From NCBI RefSeq assembly GCF_024129865.1, contig NZ_JAMYFE010000046.1:40612-104611 (forward strand): a stretch of 64,000 nt of DNA, written 5' to 3'. Shown piece after piece: positions 53,805-62,917 of this stretch. Source of the stretch: Stieleria tagensis. Its GTDB lineage: Bacteria > Planctomycetota > Planctomycetia > Pirellulales > Pirellulaceae. The translations under genes and the position numbers were made by a program. How positions within the stretch are numbered: position 1 is the first letter of the stretch; each line of letters begins with the position of its first letter. The notes below the pieces were generated by a model, which saw nothing but the letters and a program-made list of their open reading frames with translations, ran no database searches and was not told the origin of the DNA.

Positions 53805-54905
53805 ATGAACGAGCTCCAGAGCTGTTTTTCACCGACGTACTCTGATGCACGGAAGCGGTTTTTGAACGCTGCTGGTGCACTGGATGCCACAATCACTTCC
53901 TATGCGATCGATTCCCAGCGGTCTCCGTCGTCATTGGCGATTGATGTGGCAACGCTTGGTCCTGATGATGCGCCCGCGCTGGTTCTCACGTCAGCCGTGC
54001 ATGGCATCGAAGGATTTTTCGGATCGGCGGTCCAGCTTGCCTTGCTCGAACGGTTTACGTCGTCGCCGCCTATCGAGGGCCTGAGATACGTTTTGGTTCA
54101 CGGCATCAATCCGTTTGGTTTCGATCAGCTCCGGCGATTCACCGAAGACAATGTGGATTTGAATCGCAATTTCAAAACCCCGCCGGATCCCTACCGCGGC
54201 GTGCATTCGGCGTATCGGCAACTGGATTCATTGATTAATCCCCTGTCACCGCCCGGCGGCATCGATCTGTTTGTTCCTAAAGCCCTTTGGTATCGATGGC
54301 GACTGACGCCGACCGCCGTGCAACATGCGATTTCCTGCGGCCAATTCGAGTACCCGCAGGGATTGTTTTATGGCGGCAGTGGCCCCGCCGAGTCCGCACA
54401 AATCGTGCAGCGACACTGCGACCAATGGATCGGCAAAACCGACACCATCGTGCACCTGGATCTGCACACCGCTTTGGGGCCGTTTGCGACCTACAAGTTA
54501 CTACTATGTGACGCCACCGATGCCGATGCATTGGATTGGTATGAAACCACATTCGGTGCCGATTCGATTGAACCGGCTGCAGGATCGGATCTAGATGCCG
54601 ATCGGGTGGCCTTTGAAATACTGGGGCAATTCGGCAGTTGGATGCAGCATCATTTCCACGATCGGGACTATCGATTCATGGTCGCCGAATTCGGCACGTA
54701 TTCTCCGTTTCGAGTGCTCAAGGCCCTGCGGGCGGAAAACCGTGGCTATCACTATGGATACAAATCCGATTCGCAAAAACAAGCGATTCAGGGCGAACTA
54801 CTGGAATGCTTTTGCCCGCGGTCGCCCCAGTGGCGACAGCAGGTCCTTGCATCCGCGTTGGATGTGATCGATCAAGCCACGACGGCTCTGGAAGCCGATC
54901 GTTAA
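53805..54905 (+). CDS. DUF2817 / M14-like metallopeptidase family protein
   Basis: A 366-residue cytoplasmic protein (no signal peptide). LTSAVHGIEGFFGSAVQLA holds the His-x2-Glu zinc pair, LVHGINPFGFDQLRRF and DNVDLNRNF are typical DUF2817/M14 sequence, and VHLDLHTALGPFATYKLLL gives the third ligand. A C-terminal MVAEFGTYSPFRVLKALRAE supplies the acidic residue expected in M14 enzymes. Carboxypeptidase or amidase activity is inferred from the M14 fold. An RBS-like AAGGGAG lies upstream of the ATG. The stop overlaps the stop of the convergent M28 peptidase gene (TTAA). Confidence 0.85.
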   Translation: MNELQSCFSPTYSDARKRFLNAAGALDATITSYAIDSQRSPSSLAIDVATLGPDDAPALVLTSAVHGIEGFFGSAVQLALLERFTSSPPIEGLRYVLVHGINPFGFDQLRRFTEDNVDLNRNFKTPPDPYRGVHSAYRQLDSLINPLSPPGGIDLFVPKALWYRWRLTPTAVQHAISCGQFEYPQGLFYGGSGPAESAQIVQRHCDQWIGKTDTIVHLDLHTALGPFATYKLLLCDATDADALDWYETTFGADSIEPAAGSDLDADRVAFEILGQFGSWMQHHFHDRDYRFMVAEFGTYSPFRVLKALRAENRGYHYGYKSDSQKQAIQGELLECFCPRSPQWRQQVLASALDVIDQATTALEADR

Positions 54906-57900
54906 TCTCGCGACGTGGGCGTGATCTTCAGTTTCACTTCCTTGTCGTTGCGACGCACCGTGATGTCGGTTTCTTGGCCGATCTTGAGTGCTTCGATGGC
55001 GTAGGTGTAGTCATAGATGTCCTCGATCTTGCGACCGGCCAGTTCGATGATGACATCGCCGCCTTGCACGCCTGCTTTGGCCGCCGGGCCATCGCCGGCA
55101 ACACCACTTAGTTTCAATCCTTTGATTTTCCCAGCGGCATAATCGGGAACGGTCCCCAGGAATGCACGCAATTGAGCTCGCGGGGCATCTTTCTGTTGCT
55201 GCTCGCCTTCGTCCAATTTGAACTCCGGCACCGCATCGTCGGTCAGTATCCCCCGCGCGATCAAGGCCAGCAGGTTCGCGGTCTTTGACGCGCCCTCGTA
55301 ATTCAATTTCTCCTTGGTGTCACGTGGCGTGTGGTAGTCCTCGTGCGCGCCGGTGAAGGCCGACAAAATGGGCACGTCACGGGCGACGAACGCCGACGCG
55401 TCGGTGGGCAATCGAGTGCTGGTTTTGTCGAGCGCCAATGGCAACCCGATGGGCACGTTGCGGCGATTGACCACGGTTTCAAAGTTCGGCGATGATCCGA
55501 TGCCCTGAATCACCAGTTTCTCTCGCAAGCGACCGACCATGTCCAAGTTCAGGTAGGCGGCGATTGCCGGCGTCAACGGTGCGGCGTCAGTGGCCATTCC
55601 ATGCGCCAGTGCCATCCGCTGGGCTTCAGGATCCACGGTGGCCTGTGGCGCATCGGGGAACAGCGTCGCAAACGATTCGACAAAGGCCTGGGATCCGAAC
55701 AGGCCCAGTTCCTCACCGCTCCATGCGGCAACGACCAGGTCACGTTTGGCGTTCAAGTTTCCCGACCGTTGTTGGCCGGCTAGGTACTGCGCGATTTCCA
55801 ACATCGCAGCGACGCCCGAAGCGTTATCATCGGCGCCTTGGTGGATTTGATCCAGTTCATCGTCTTTGGCCAGTGAATTGCTGCCAGCGCCACGACCCAG
55901 GTGATCGATGTGCGCGCCGACGATGACCAGTGGGTAAACCGGTTGTTTGTCTGGGGCGGTCGGCAACCGTGCGACGACGTTTCGTCCGACGCCTGTCTTG
56001 CGCTCAATTTCAATCGTCGTAGCGACTTTGGATCCTTCCAGAATGTATCCCATCGCCAACGATCCGTCGTCCAATTGCGTTTGCTGTTCCTTGAGATCGC
56101 CGTCCGATTCGGCGAACAACGCAGCGGCCATTTCATTGCTGACCGAGATTGCTGCAATGCTGACGCCACTGGCCGAGGCGGCTGAATCGAACCCGATCAA
56201 CTCGTTGCGAAACAGGCTGTTGGGGCCGGATGCAAAGATGATTCCTTTGGCGCCCAGGTCGCGTGCAAAGCTGGCTTTGCGGCGTGGGGAACTGAAACGG
56301 GCAAGTTGCTGGCGGCGTTCGGGGGTGATGTCCTGTGGCAGGTCACGCAACACCAGTACCCAGCGATCGGCGACATTCAAATGAACGTAACTATCGTATT
56401 CCTGCACGTCATCCGTACCAGGCACCTGTAGTCCGTAACCGGCAAACACGACTTCGCTGGGATCGATTCGCCCGTCAGCGGAAAACGCGAGCGGACGCCA
56501 ATCCTTGTTGATCTCGCCGATCTTGTCGCCGATGGTCAACTGGTTGTTGTCGGTGATGGAACAGCCCGCCGGAAACTCAAACTCATCAAAGAACGTTCCC
56601 GATTCGCCGGCCGGTACAAACCCTAGACTCTCCAGATACGCGGCCACATAGGCCGTCGCTCGCCGTTCGCCTTCGGTTCCGGTCAAGCGACCCTCCAGTT
56701 CGGGGCGGGTCAGATAGTCGACGTGCCGGGCGATGTCTGCAGGAGTGAATTCCGGTGTCGAATCCTCCGCAGCGCGCAAGGCAGCTTCACGGTCAACGCT
56801 CGCCGGTCCGGTTAATCCCAGCCGTTGGCGAATCGCATTGTCATTCCAGTCGCCCAGAAAAATCTGCGAACGTTTCTGTGGAGTTCGATTGCTGGTCCAT
56901 GACAATCGATCGCCGTCTGGCAGAAAGACCGGCAGCCCATCAAACCCATCGGTGTAGGTCACTCGAACCGGTTCACCCTGGCCATCGGCGCGGACGCAAT
57001 ACAATTCGAAATTGCTGAATCCGTGTTTGTTGGTCGTGAAGACCAGGTAGTCGCCACTGGGATGAAAGTACGGCGCCCAGCTCATTGCTCCGATTTCGGT
57101 CAATCGTTTGACGTCGTCTCCATCGACATTCATCGTGTAGATTTCCGCCGTCGTGCCGTCCTCGGAAAAACGTCGCCAACAAATTCGTTTGCCGTCATGT
57201 GAAAAAAACGGTCCGCCGTCATAGCCGGCCACGTCCGTCAGCTGGCGAATGTTGGAGCCGTCTGCGTTCATGATGTACAGATCAATGAAGTACGACTTGT
57301 CGATCTTTAGCAGTTCCGCTTCCTTTTCCGACAGTTCACGCGAATAGGCGGCGCGGTTCGACGCGAACACGATCTGGCTGCCGTCGGGGCTGTAGCTGGC
57401 TTCCGCGTCGTAGCCACGAGCGTCGGTCAACCGCTGATAGTCGCCGCCTTCCATTCGCTGGTAGATCTCGAATTCAGGGTCATAGTCCCAGGCATAGCGA
57501 GGCTGTTTGCCGGTCCGCCGCAGTTCCAGCAATTCGTTCTGCTTGGCAACCGATTGATCGTCGTGATGGGTGCTGGAGAACAACACTCGACTACCATCGG
57601 GGTGGATCCATGCACAGGTCGTTTTGCCTGACCCGGGAGAAACTTTTTCAATGTCCCCCGTGTTCATGTCCATCAAATAGATTTGATAGAACGGATTGAC
57701 CGGATCCCGTTCGCTTTGAAACACCATTTGCGACGCGTCGCTGCTGAAATAACCTTCGCCGCCACGCAAGCCTTCGAATGTGATTTGCCGCGGATTGGTA
57801 ATGAACTCCTGTTCTTTCTCAGGCGAAAATTCGGTCGCAACCGCCACGGAGTCTGCAGCCTCCTGTGCAATCGAGCCAGTCGCTACGCAGAACGTCGCGG

Positions 57901-57934
57901 CGGTGAACATCCAAGCAAATACAAACTGTCTCAT
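54902..57934 (-). CDS. Exported M28 peptidase with propeller, PA-like and PDZ domains
   Basis: A 1010-residue protein from the ATG at 57934, whose signal peptide is QFVFAWMFTAATFCVATGS; the frame is open to 57976. Order: TolB/WD40-like propeller (about 35-390: SPDGSQIVFASNRAAYSREL, FHPSGDYLVFTTNKHG), a PA-like insert (about 470-630), then an M28 zinc aminopeptidase (about 645-900) with ligands in VGAHIDHLGRG, GADDNASGVAAM, WSGEELGLFGSQ and AHEDYHTPRDTK. The C-terminus is a PDZ domain (about 925-1010: AAKAGVQGGDVIIELAGRK). Such proteins degrade peptides in the periplasm. Both di-zinc ligand sets look intact. Confidence 0.9.
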   Translation of the reverse strand: MRQFVFAWMFTAATFCVATGSIAQEAADSVAVATEFSPEKEQEFITNPRQITFEGLRGGEGYFSSDASQMVFQSERDPVNPFYQIYLMDMNTGDIEKVSPGSGKTTCAWIHPDGSRVLFSSTHHDDQSVAKQNELLELRRTGKQPRYAWDYDPEFEIYQRMEGGDYQRLTDARGYDAEASYSPDGSQIVFASNRAAYSRELSEKEAELLKIDKSYFIDLYIMNADGSNIRQLTDVAGYDGGPFFSHDGKRICWRRFSEDGTTAEIYTMNVDGDDVKRLTEIGAMSWAPYFHPSGDYLVFTTNKHGFSNFELYCVRADGQGEPVRVTYTDGFDGLPVFLPDGDRLSWTSNRTPQKRSQIFLGDWNDNAIRQRLGLTGPASVDREAALRAAEDSTPEFTPADIARHVDYLTRPELEGRLTGTEGERRATAYVAAYLESLGFVPAGESGTFFDEFEFPAGCSITDNNQLTIGDKIGEINKDWRPLAFSADGRIDPSEVVFAGYGLQVPGTDDVQEYDSYVHLNVADRWVLVLRDLPQDITPERRQQLARFSSPRRKASFARDLGAKGIIFASGPNSLFRNELIGFDSAASASGVSIAAISVSNEMAAALFAESDGDLKEQQTQLDDGSLAMGYILEGSKVATTIEIERKTGVGRNVVARLPTAPDKQPVYPLVIVGAHIDHLGRGAGSNSLAKDDELDQIHQGADDNASGVAAMLEIAQYLAGQQRSGNLNAKRDLVVAAWSGEELGLFGSQAFVESFATLFPDAPQATVDPEAQRMALAHGMATDAAPLTPAIAAYLNLDMVGRLREKLVIQGIGSSPNFETVVNRRNVPIGLPLALDKTSTRLPTDASAFVARDVPILSAFTGAHEDYHTPRDTKEKLNYEGASKTANLLALIARGILTDDAVPEFKLDEGEQQQKDAPRAQLRAFLGTVPDYAAGKIKGLKLSGVAGDGPAAKAGVQGGDVIIELAGRKIEDIYDYTYAIEALKIGQETDITVRRNDKEVKLKITPTSRD

Positions 57935-57982
57935 GGGACTCTCAAAGGTGGGAAAGAAACGGCAGGCTGTCGGCAATCCAGT

Positions 57983-58369
57983 TTACCCCAATCCGTGGGC
58001 GCCGCGCAGTTGGATCAAGCCGTCGCCCCAGCGCGAAAACAGCTGTTTTCGTTCCCTCGGGTCACGAAACACTCTGACCCGAGTCATTTTGTGTCGGATG
58101 TCTTCGCGCACCAATCCGAACAATTGTTCATAGACCGCTTCCGGTTCGGGACCCTCGGTTTCGGCGGCTTGGACGCGAGCGACCACTTCGAATCGAAACA
58201 CTTGCAACCACCCCGGACGTTGGACCGCGATCAAACGCACATTCTTCAGCTGTGCGGTGTTGCCATAGTACCCATTGGCCGACAAGTGCTTACGGATTTC
58301 CAACTCCATCTCGCGATCGCCGCACCAATCATTCCATCGTTGCAGCATTGATTTCAGCAAGCTGATCAT
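57983..58369 (-). CDS. Small protein of unknown function
   Basis: A 128-residue soluble protein from the ATG at 58369 (MISLLKSMLQRWNDW), preceded by GGGAAT about 9 bases upstream; ATGs at 58402 and 58405 are alternatives. Sequence such as ELEIRKHLSANGYYGNTAQL and VFRFEVVARVQAAE suggests an alpha/beta fold; TRVRVFRDPRERKQLFSRWG near the end is strongly basic. No signal peptide. I recognise no named domain. It lies 48 bases upstream of the M28 peptidase gene on the same strand and may share its transcript. Confidence 0.6.
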   Translation of the reverse strand: MISLLKSMLQRWNDWCGDREMELEIRKHLSANGYYGNTAQLKNVRLIAVQRPGWLQVFRFEVVARVQAAETEGPEPEAVYEQLFGLVREDIRHKMTRVRVFRDPRERKQLFSRWGDGLIQLRGAHGLG

Positions 58370-58600
58370 GGCACAGATTCCCAATTCCCTGATTCCCACC
58401 ATCAATGGGCATGTTCCCGATCATCATCGCCGCATGATCGGGCTGTGTCCACCATCATTATTGGCGCCGGTGCGGCCCCGAACCAATCTGAGACTCGGTT
58501 GTCCGGGTATTGATTTGGAAGATACTAAAAGGCTGCTCAGGTGTTTGAAGTTACGTTTTCGCATCAGGGATTGGTGTTTGGTAACTCGACGCGTTAGTTT

Positions 58601-58721
58601 TGAAGCCAGCGCTTTTGCGTGGGGCATTGTTTTTGGAAACCCGACGCGTCAGCGAGGGATCCCGTTAACGCCCTAAATCTCTCGCTCACGCGTCGGGTTG
58701 TGATGAAAAACGCTGGCTTCA
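58601..58721 (+). repeat. Dispersed intergenic repeat copy C with terminal inverted repeats
   Basis: TGAAGCCAGCG (58601-58611) and its exact complement CGCTGGCTTCA (58711-58721) bound a 121-bp unit. Inside is a hairpin with 23-base arms (58638-58660 with 58677-58699, two mismatches). The interior from 58602 to 58700 closely matches 42831-42930. The rest of the 58370-58878 gap shows no gene. Confidence 0.75.
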
Positions 58722-58878
58722 ATACTCACATTTCGGGTTGTGGATTTCTTGGGGGATGGGCTCCTCGCAAAGCTCCATTTCAAAAACTTTTTTCGAAACG
58801 ATGTAACCGAGCTCGAAAACATGTGTAGGAGATGACAGAGCCCAAATCTGCCGAGTCCCTCCTGCCACCGATTCAGTG

Positions 58879-60729
58879 ATGTCAGAAAATTTATGTCCCC
58901 GCTGCAAAACGCCGATTCCGACGCAGACGTCGGATAGCGAATTGGAACTGCAATGTCCGCGATGTCTGTTGCGCCCGCCCTGGGACAAGCCCATTCCGGT
59001 GGCGATTACGTTGGGCCCCGGGCAAAGTTTTTTACCGCCATCGATCGAAGAACTTGCGCCGCACATTGTCGGCTATGATGTCGAAGCCCTGATCGGCCAA
59101 GGCGGCATGGGCGCGGTCTACTTGGGACGTCAGAAATCACTCGACCGACCGGTCGCCATTAAAATTCTGCCACCTCAAATTGCCGAACGCAAAGGGTTTC
59201 GAGAACGGTTTGCTCAAGAGGGGCGGGCACTGGCGAAACTAAACCATCCCAATATCGTTTCGGTACATGATTTCGGCCAAGCCGGTCCGTATGCCATGTT
59301 AGTGATGGAGTTGGTTGAAGGGGCCAACTTGCGCGAGGTGTTGGCGCAAGGCAGGTTATCACCGACCGAAGCCTTGGAGATCATTCCTCAGTTGTGTGAC
59401 GCGCTGTCCTATGCGCACGAAGAAGGTGTGGTGCATCGGGACATCAAACCCGAAAACCTGTTGTTCGATAGCCGCGGGCGATTAAAAATCACCGATTTTG
59501 GGCTGGCGAAATTGTTGCTGCCGAAATCAGATGGCAACGCCGATCCGCAGGATAACGAACAGTCGTCCCCGATACCGGATCCCACCCAAGGCGTTGTCGG
59601 AACGGTGCACTACATGGCTCCGGAACAACTGGAGAATCCAAAATCGGTGGATCATCGTGCGGACATCTATGCGTTGGGTGTGGTGTTCTACGAGATGTTG
59701 ACCGGTGAATTGCCGATCGGACGTTTCGACGCGCCGAGTCAGCGAATGGGCCAACCGACATCCGACGGGCTGACCAAACTACTGATCGATGTGCGGTTGG
59801 ACGAAGTGGTGCTGCGGGCATTGGAGAAACAACCGGAAAAGCGGTACGCGTCGGCATCCGAGTTGATGGACGATATCGATTCGATCGAGAAAGACACACC
59901 AACGTCGGCAGCAGTCAGGATCTTTCCTGAAAAACAACGCCGCCAATTTCGCGAGACGATTCACCGCGTGGGTGAGACAGCGAGTGGAATTGCCGCGTCC
60001 GGATTTGAGGCAGGCGAAGAATTCTTGGCCGGTGCGCGCAACCGCTGGTTGCATGATTCACGTGTTGAAATCCCCTCGTATTTGTCACTCGCCATTTTGT
60101 TGTGCGGCTCGATGTTTTCGCTGTTGATCGCCAATCAGCCTCAGGGCGAGGCGGCGGGCCTGATGGGATTTCTAATCACGTGTGTGACGGCCTTTGTGCT
60201 CGCTCGCGTGGCGCTGCAGCGCGAGCAGGAGCCCGGTGATCACGAACCTCTTTTCATCACTCGGTTTGTACTGGCCTGTTTGTGCTTGCTGATTGCTGCG
60301 CCATTGTTGATCGGACCGATGTTGGCTGCCTTTGCCGGCTGGCTCGAAGTCTATGGTGACCCCCGCGACATCGGACGTGTGGGATGGCTGCGGGATTGGG
60401 TGCAAATCAGTTCCGTGATCGTGATCGTGACGTCGCTCTGCTGGCTCGTCTTGCTGGCGTTCCACTGGGGTGTCCCATCGGTGTTTGCTGCGGTGTTCAA
60501 ACCCTTTGTCAAACCACTGACCTACCGAGTCGGCTTGCCGCTGACGTTGGTGTTGGGGCTGTTGATCGCCACAGCGGTTGTGGCGATGCGGCAGTTGCCC
60601 TACGCGACCTATGTTCCCGGCACCGAGGTCGCTGAGCAGAGTTGGGAGCAACTTTCGCCACGCGACTTCAGCGAGTTCCAACGTTGGCGCGCCAGGCAAG
60701 AAATCACGCAAGCCAGGCAGCACCATTAA
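58879..60729 (+). CDS. Ser/Thr protein kinase with zinc-ribbon N-terminus and membrane C-terminus
   Basis: A 616-residue kinase. Two CPRC pairs (LCPRCKTPIP and LQCPRCLLRPP) form an N-terminal zinc ribbon. The kinase domain (about 65-340) has GQGGMGAVYLGRQ, VAIKILPPQ, VVHRDIKPENLLF, DFGLAKLLL and GTVHYMAPEQLE; catalytic Lys, Asp and DFG are present. The C-terminal 200 residues hold about four hydrophobic segments (LAILLCGSMFSLLIA, GFLITCVTAFVLARV, LACLCLLIAAPLLIG, VIVIVTSLCWLVLLAF). This Hanks-type build is common in planctomycetes, usually near ECF sigma factors, though none is adjacent here. A GTG 3 bases upstream is an alternative start. Confidence 0.9.
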   Translation: MSENLCPRCKTPIPTQTSDSELELQCPRCLLRPPWDKPIPVAITLGPGQSFLPPSIEELAPHIVGYDVEALIGQGGMGAVYLGRQKSLDRPVAIKILPPQIAERKGFRERFAQEGRALAKLNHPNIVSVHDFGQAGPYAMLVMELVEGANLREVLAQGRLSPTEALEIIPQLCDALSYAHEEGVVHRDIKPENLLFDSRGRLKITDFGLAKLLLPKSDGNADPQDNEQSSPIPDPTQGVVGTVHYMAPEQLENPKSVDHRADIYALGVVFYEMLTGELPIGRFDAPSQRMGQPTSDGLTKLLIDVRLDEVVLRALEKQPEKRYASASELMDDIDSIEKDTPTSAAVRIFPEKQRRQFRETIHRVGETASGIAASGFEAGEEFLAGARNRWLHDSRVEIPSYLSLAILLCGSMFSLLIANQPQGEAAGLMGFLITCVTAFVLARVALQREQEPGDHEPLFITRFVLACLCLLIAAPLLIGPMLAAFAGWLEVYGDPRDIGRVGWLRDWVQISSVIVIVTSLCWLVLLAFHWGVPSVFAAVFKPFVKPLTYRVGLPLTLVLGLLIATAVVAMRQLPYATYVPGTEVAEQSWEQLSPRDFSEFQRWRARQEITQARQHH

Positions 60730-60971
60730 ATCGCAATTAGGCACCCATTGCCCCACAGCTGATGCCCCCCGAGAGGATGCGCTGCAAGACGCAAGTGGAG
60801 TCAATCGATGTCGCTGAAATCGGAGGCGGTGGCCGTCACCCTAAACGCTTGCCTGATGTTGGATCCGATGCCATAAGGTTTTTAAGTACTGATCATGAGC
60901 AATGTTCACGATAAGCTTCCCCGACTTTGTGAGGGGCAATTAACCGTTTTGAATCTTATGGGATAAGTGCA

Positions 60972-61178
60972 ATGCATTTTTGTCAGCGTCTGCCGGTTGC
61001 GAGCGCGGCTATTGTTTTGGTTGCGGGTTTACTGGTCGGTTGTGGTAGCGAATCAGCAAAACCAACGGCCGATACCAATGACATTCAATCGTACATCGAC
61101 GCCAATCCGGACAAGGTCGATGGGCCCGACAGTAGCCCTGTGGATGAAGCCAGTGAATTTGCCGCGGGAGACGGTTGA
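60972..61178 (+). CDS. Small acidic lipoprotein upstream of DUF1559, module 2
   Basis: A 68-residue product. The signal peptide ends in a lipobox (GLLVGC), leaving a mature peptide of about 45 residues: a Ser/Lys linker, then IQSYIDANPDKVDGPDSS and an acidic EASEFAAGDG tail. It matches the product at 17391-17600 (IEQYLEDHPEE, ESEEF tail) in size, lipobox position and motif order, and both precede a DUF1559 gene on the same strand. Function unknown; co-function with the DUF1559 protein in the envelope is inferred from the repeated pairing. Confidence 0.75.
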   Translation: MHFCQRLPVASAAIVLVAGLLVGCGSESAKPTADTNDIQSYIDANPDKVDGPDSSPVDEASEFAAGDG

Positions 61179-61582
61179 TCTGCAAATGATAGTTTCAGAT
61201 CGAGGCGTGCAATAACGGCACTCATTTGTCGTCAGTGGTGTTAACAAACCGGGGCATTGAACCCATCCTTCGGTTCCAACTGCACGTGTTGATTTCATGG
61301 TGCCATCTGGCCGTTGTGCCATTTGCAAAGTGTTTTGACGAACGGTTGTTGACCCCCACCCCCCCCAATGCCTTCGGGCCGACAGTGCCTTCGCGCCGAT
61401 CTCCATTGAAGTGAGTCGGCTTCCCTCCTTGGCACGTTGATCACGATCAACATTCAGTCCCATCACGGCGGACTGATGTGGACGTTTAGCATGATTTTGA
61501 TTCATTGCGTGATGCAAACGCATCAATCTGAATCAAATCATCTTCCTATAGATTTCTTTTAATTCATAAGTGAGCAGCAGGA
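61179..61582. other. Gap inside the second lipoprotein-DUF1559 module
   Basis: 404 bases between the lipoprotein and DUF1559 genes, four times the gap in module 1. It holds a C-rich run (about 61350-61364) and an AT-rich stretch just before the DUF1559 start, likely promoter region. The minus-strand ORF across it (61053-61526) is not credible. The long gap suggests that the DUF1559 gene has its own promoter. Confidence 0.45.
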
Positions 61583-62821
61583 ATGAAATTAGACACGCCG
61601 AAGCGAGGTTTCACATTGGTGGAATTACTCGTTGTGATTGCCATCATTGGAATTTTGGTGGGGTTATTACTCCCCGCCGTGCAAGCGGCACGCGAAGCAG
61701 CCCGCCGAATGAGTTGCAGCAATAATTTCAAGCAATTGGGGCTAGGAATGCACAACTATCATTCGGCCTACAAGCAATTGCCGAAAAGTCGTGGGGGAAC
61801 ATCGCGAGTTTACGGCAGCATTGCTCAGGCCGGTCAACCGCGGCCGCAGAACGGCCCCTACGGAGGCAACAATCGACACAACTTGAGTGCCTTGGTGCCG
61901 ATGTTGCCGTTTGTCGAGCAGCAGGGGCTTTGGGAGCAGGTCAGCAATCCGTTGGCAGTGACTGACCCGGCGGGTACAGGGCTGTTCTACAGCGCGATGG
62001 GTCCCAATCCTGAGATGGGTTTGGCGGCTCATGCCACTGCCCGTTATGATCCCTGGATGACAGACGTGCCGATGTTGCGTTGCCCGAGTGACCCTGGCGT
62101 GGGACTTCCAGCGCAAGGGCGAACCAACTATGGCGTTTGCATTGGCGATGCGTTGGGGCAGCAGAACACTGGTGGAGTTCAAGAGAACGGACTGCCCAAT
62201 GCAACGGAATATCCGCGTGCTACGAGTGCTTGTCGTGGCATGTTTCGATCTCGCGTGAAGATGGCGTTCCGTGACGTTTTGGACGGGCTGTCCAACACCA
62301 TCATGGCCGGCGAGATGAATACCGACCTGGGGGATCGAAATGTGACGACCCAGGTCATCGATGACGCTTCCTTTGCCAATACCATCATCAATGATCCGTC
62401 GGGTTGCACCAACGCGGCGGAAATTGATCCGACGCGACCCTCGTTCTGGTTGGCATCTTCATCGGCGTTTGCGGGTGGAGCGGAGATTCAGCGTGGATTG
62501 AAATGGGCCTGCGGATTCCCGGTGTTTTCGACGATCACCACGATCACACCTCCCAACTCGCCGCTTTGTAGCACCGGCGCCAGCACGTGGCAGCCTGGCA
62601 TTTACGGTCCCAGCAGTCGGCATCAAGGCGGCGTGCATATTTTGATGGGTGATGGTGCGGTGCGATTCATCACCGATTCAATTGAGTCGGGTGACCAAAC
62701 CGCGGGTAATATTTGGTGGAATGGCACCGGAGTGCGTGCTCCCGGCAACCCCAGTCCCTACGGTCTGTGGGGCGCCTTGGGCACCCGAGCACTTCGCGAG
62801 ACGATCGACCAGGAAATTTAG
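61583..62821 (+). CDS. DUF1559 prepilin-like protein, module 2
   Basis: A 412-residue paralogue of the protein at 16052-17293. The N-terminal prepilin-like segment (KRGFTLVELLVVIAIIGILV, then PAVQAAREAARRMSC) is almost identical. Throughout the body the blocks agree: NYGVCIGDALGQQNTG, LSNTIMAGEMNTDLGDRNVT, a QPGIYGPSSRHQGG region and HILMGDGAVRFITDSIESGD. The two differ most in loops between the blocks. Prepilin-type export and an envelope location are known for the family; the function is not. A hairpin terminator follows 31 bases after the stop. Confidence 0.92.
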   Translation: MKLDTPKRGFTLVELLVVIAIIGILVGLLLPAVQAAREAARRMSCSNNFKQLGLGMHNYHSAYKQLPKSRGGTSRVYGSIAQAGQPRPQNGPYGGNNRHNLSALVPMLPFVEQQGLWEQVSNPLAVTDPAGTGLFYSAMGPNPEMGLAAHATARYDPWMTDVPMLRCPSDPGVGLPAQGRTNYGVCIGDALGQQNTGGVQENGLPNATEYPRATSACRGMFRSRVKMAFRDVLDGLSNTIMAGEMNTDLGDRNVTTQVIDDASFANTIINDPSGCTNAAEIDPTRPSFWLASSSAFAGGAEIQRGLKWACGFPVFSTITTITPPNSPLCSTGASTWQPGIYGPSSRHQGGVHILMGDGAVRFITDSIESGDQTAGNIWWNGTGVRAPGNPSPYGLWGALGTRALRETIDQEI

Positions 62822-62852
62822 TCCCTCGGGTTCGACGTCGGGTCAATTAAAA

Positions 62853-62890
62853 AAAGCCGGACCGCGGTTGATCGACCGCGGTCCGGCTTT
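62853..62890. terminator. Bidirectional hairpin terminator
   Basis: A 16-bp perfect stem (62853-62868 with 62875-62890) around a 6-base loop, GC-rich inside, with A residues before it and TTT after. It lies between the convergent DUF1559 and ThuA genes and can end transcription from both; the A tract before it serves the minus strand and the shorter T tract the plus strand. Confidence 0.85.
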
Positions 62891-62917
62891 CCTGTTGCGC
62901 AGGGCAATCGATGCCGG

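Noticed and set aside
61053..61526. 157-codon minus-strand ORF across the gap of module 2
   Set aside because: It is antisense to the small lipoprotein and includes a homopolymer C run; the translation is low in hydrophobic core and matches nothing.
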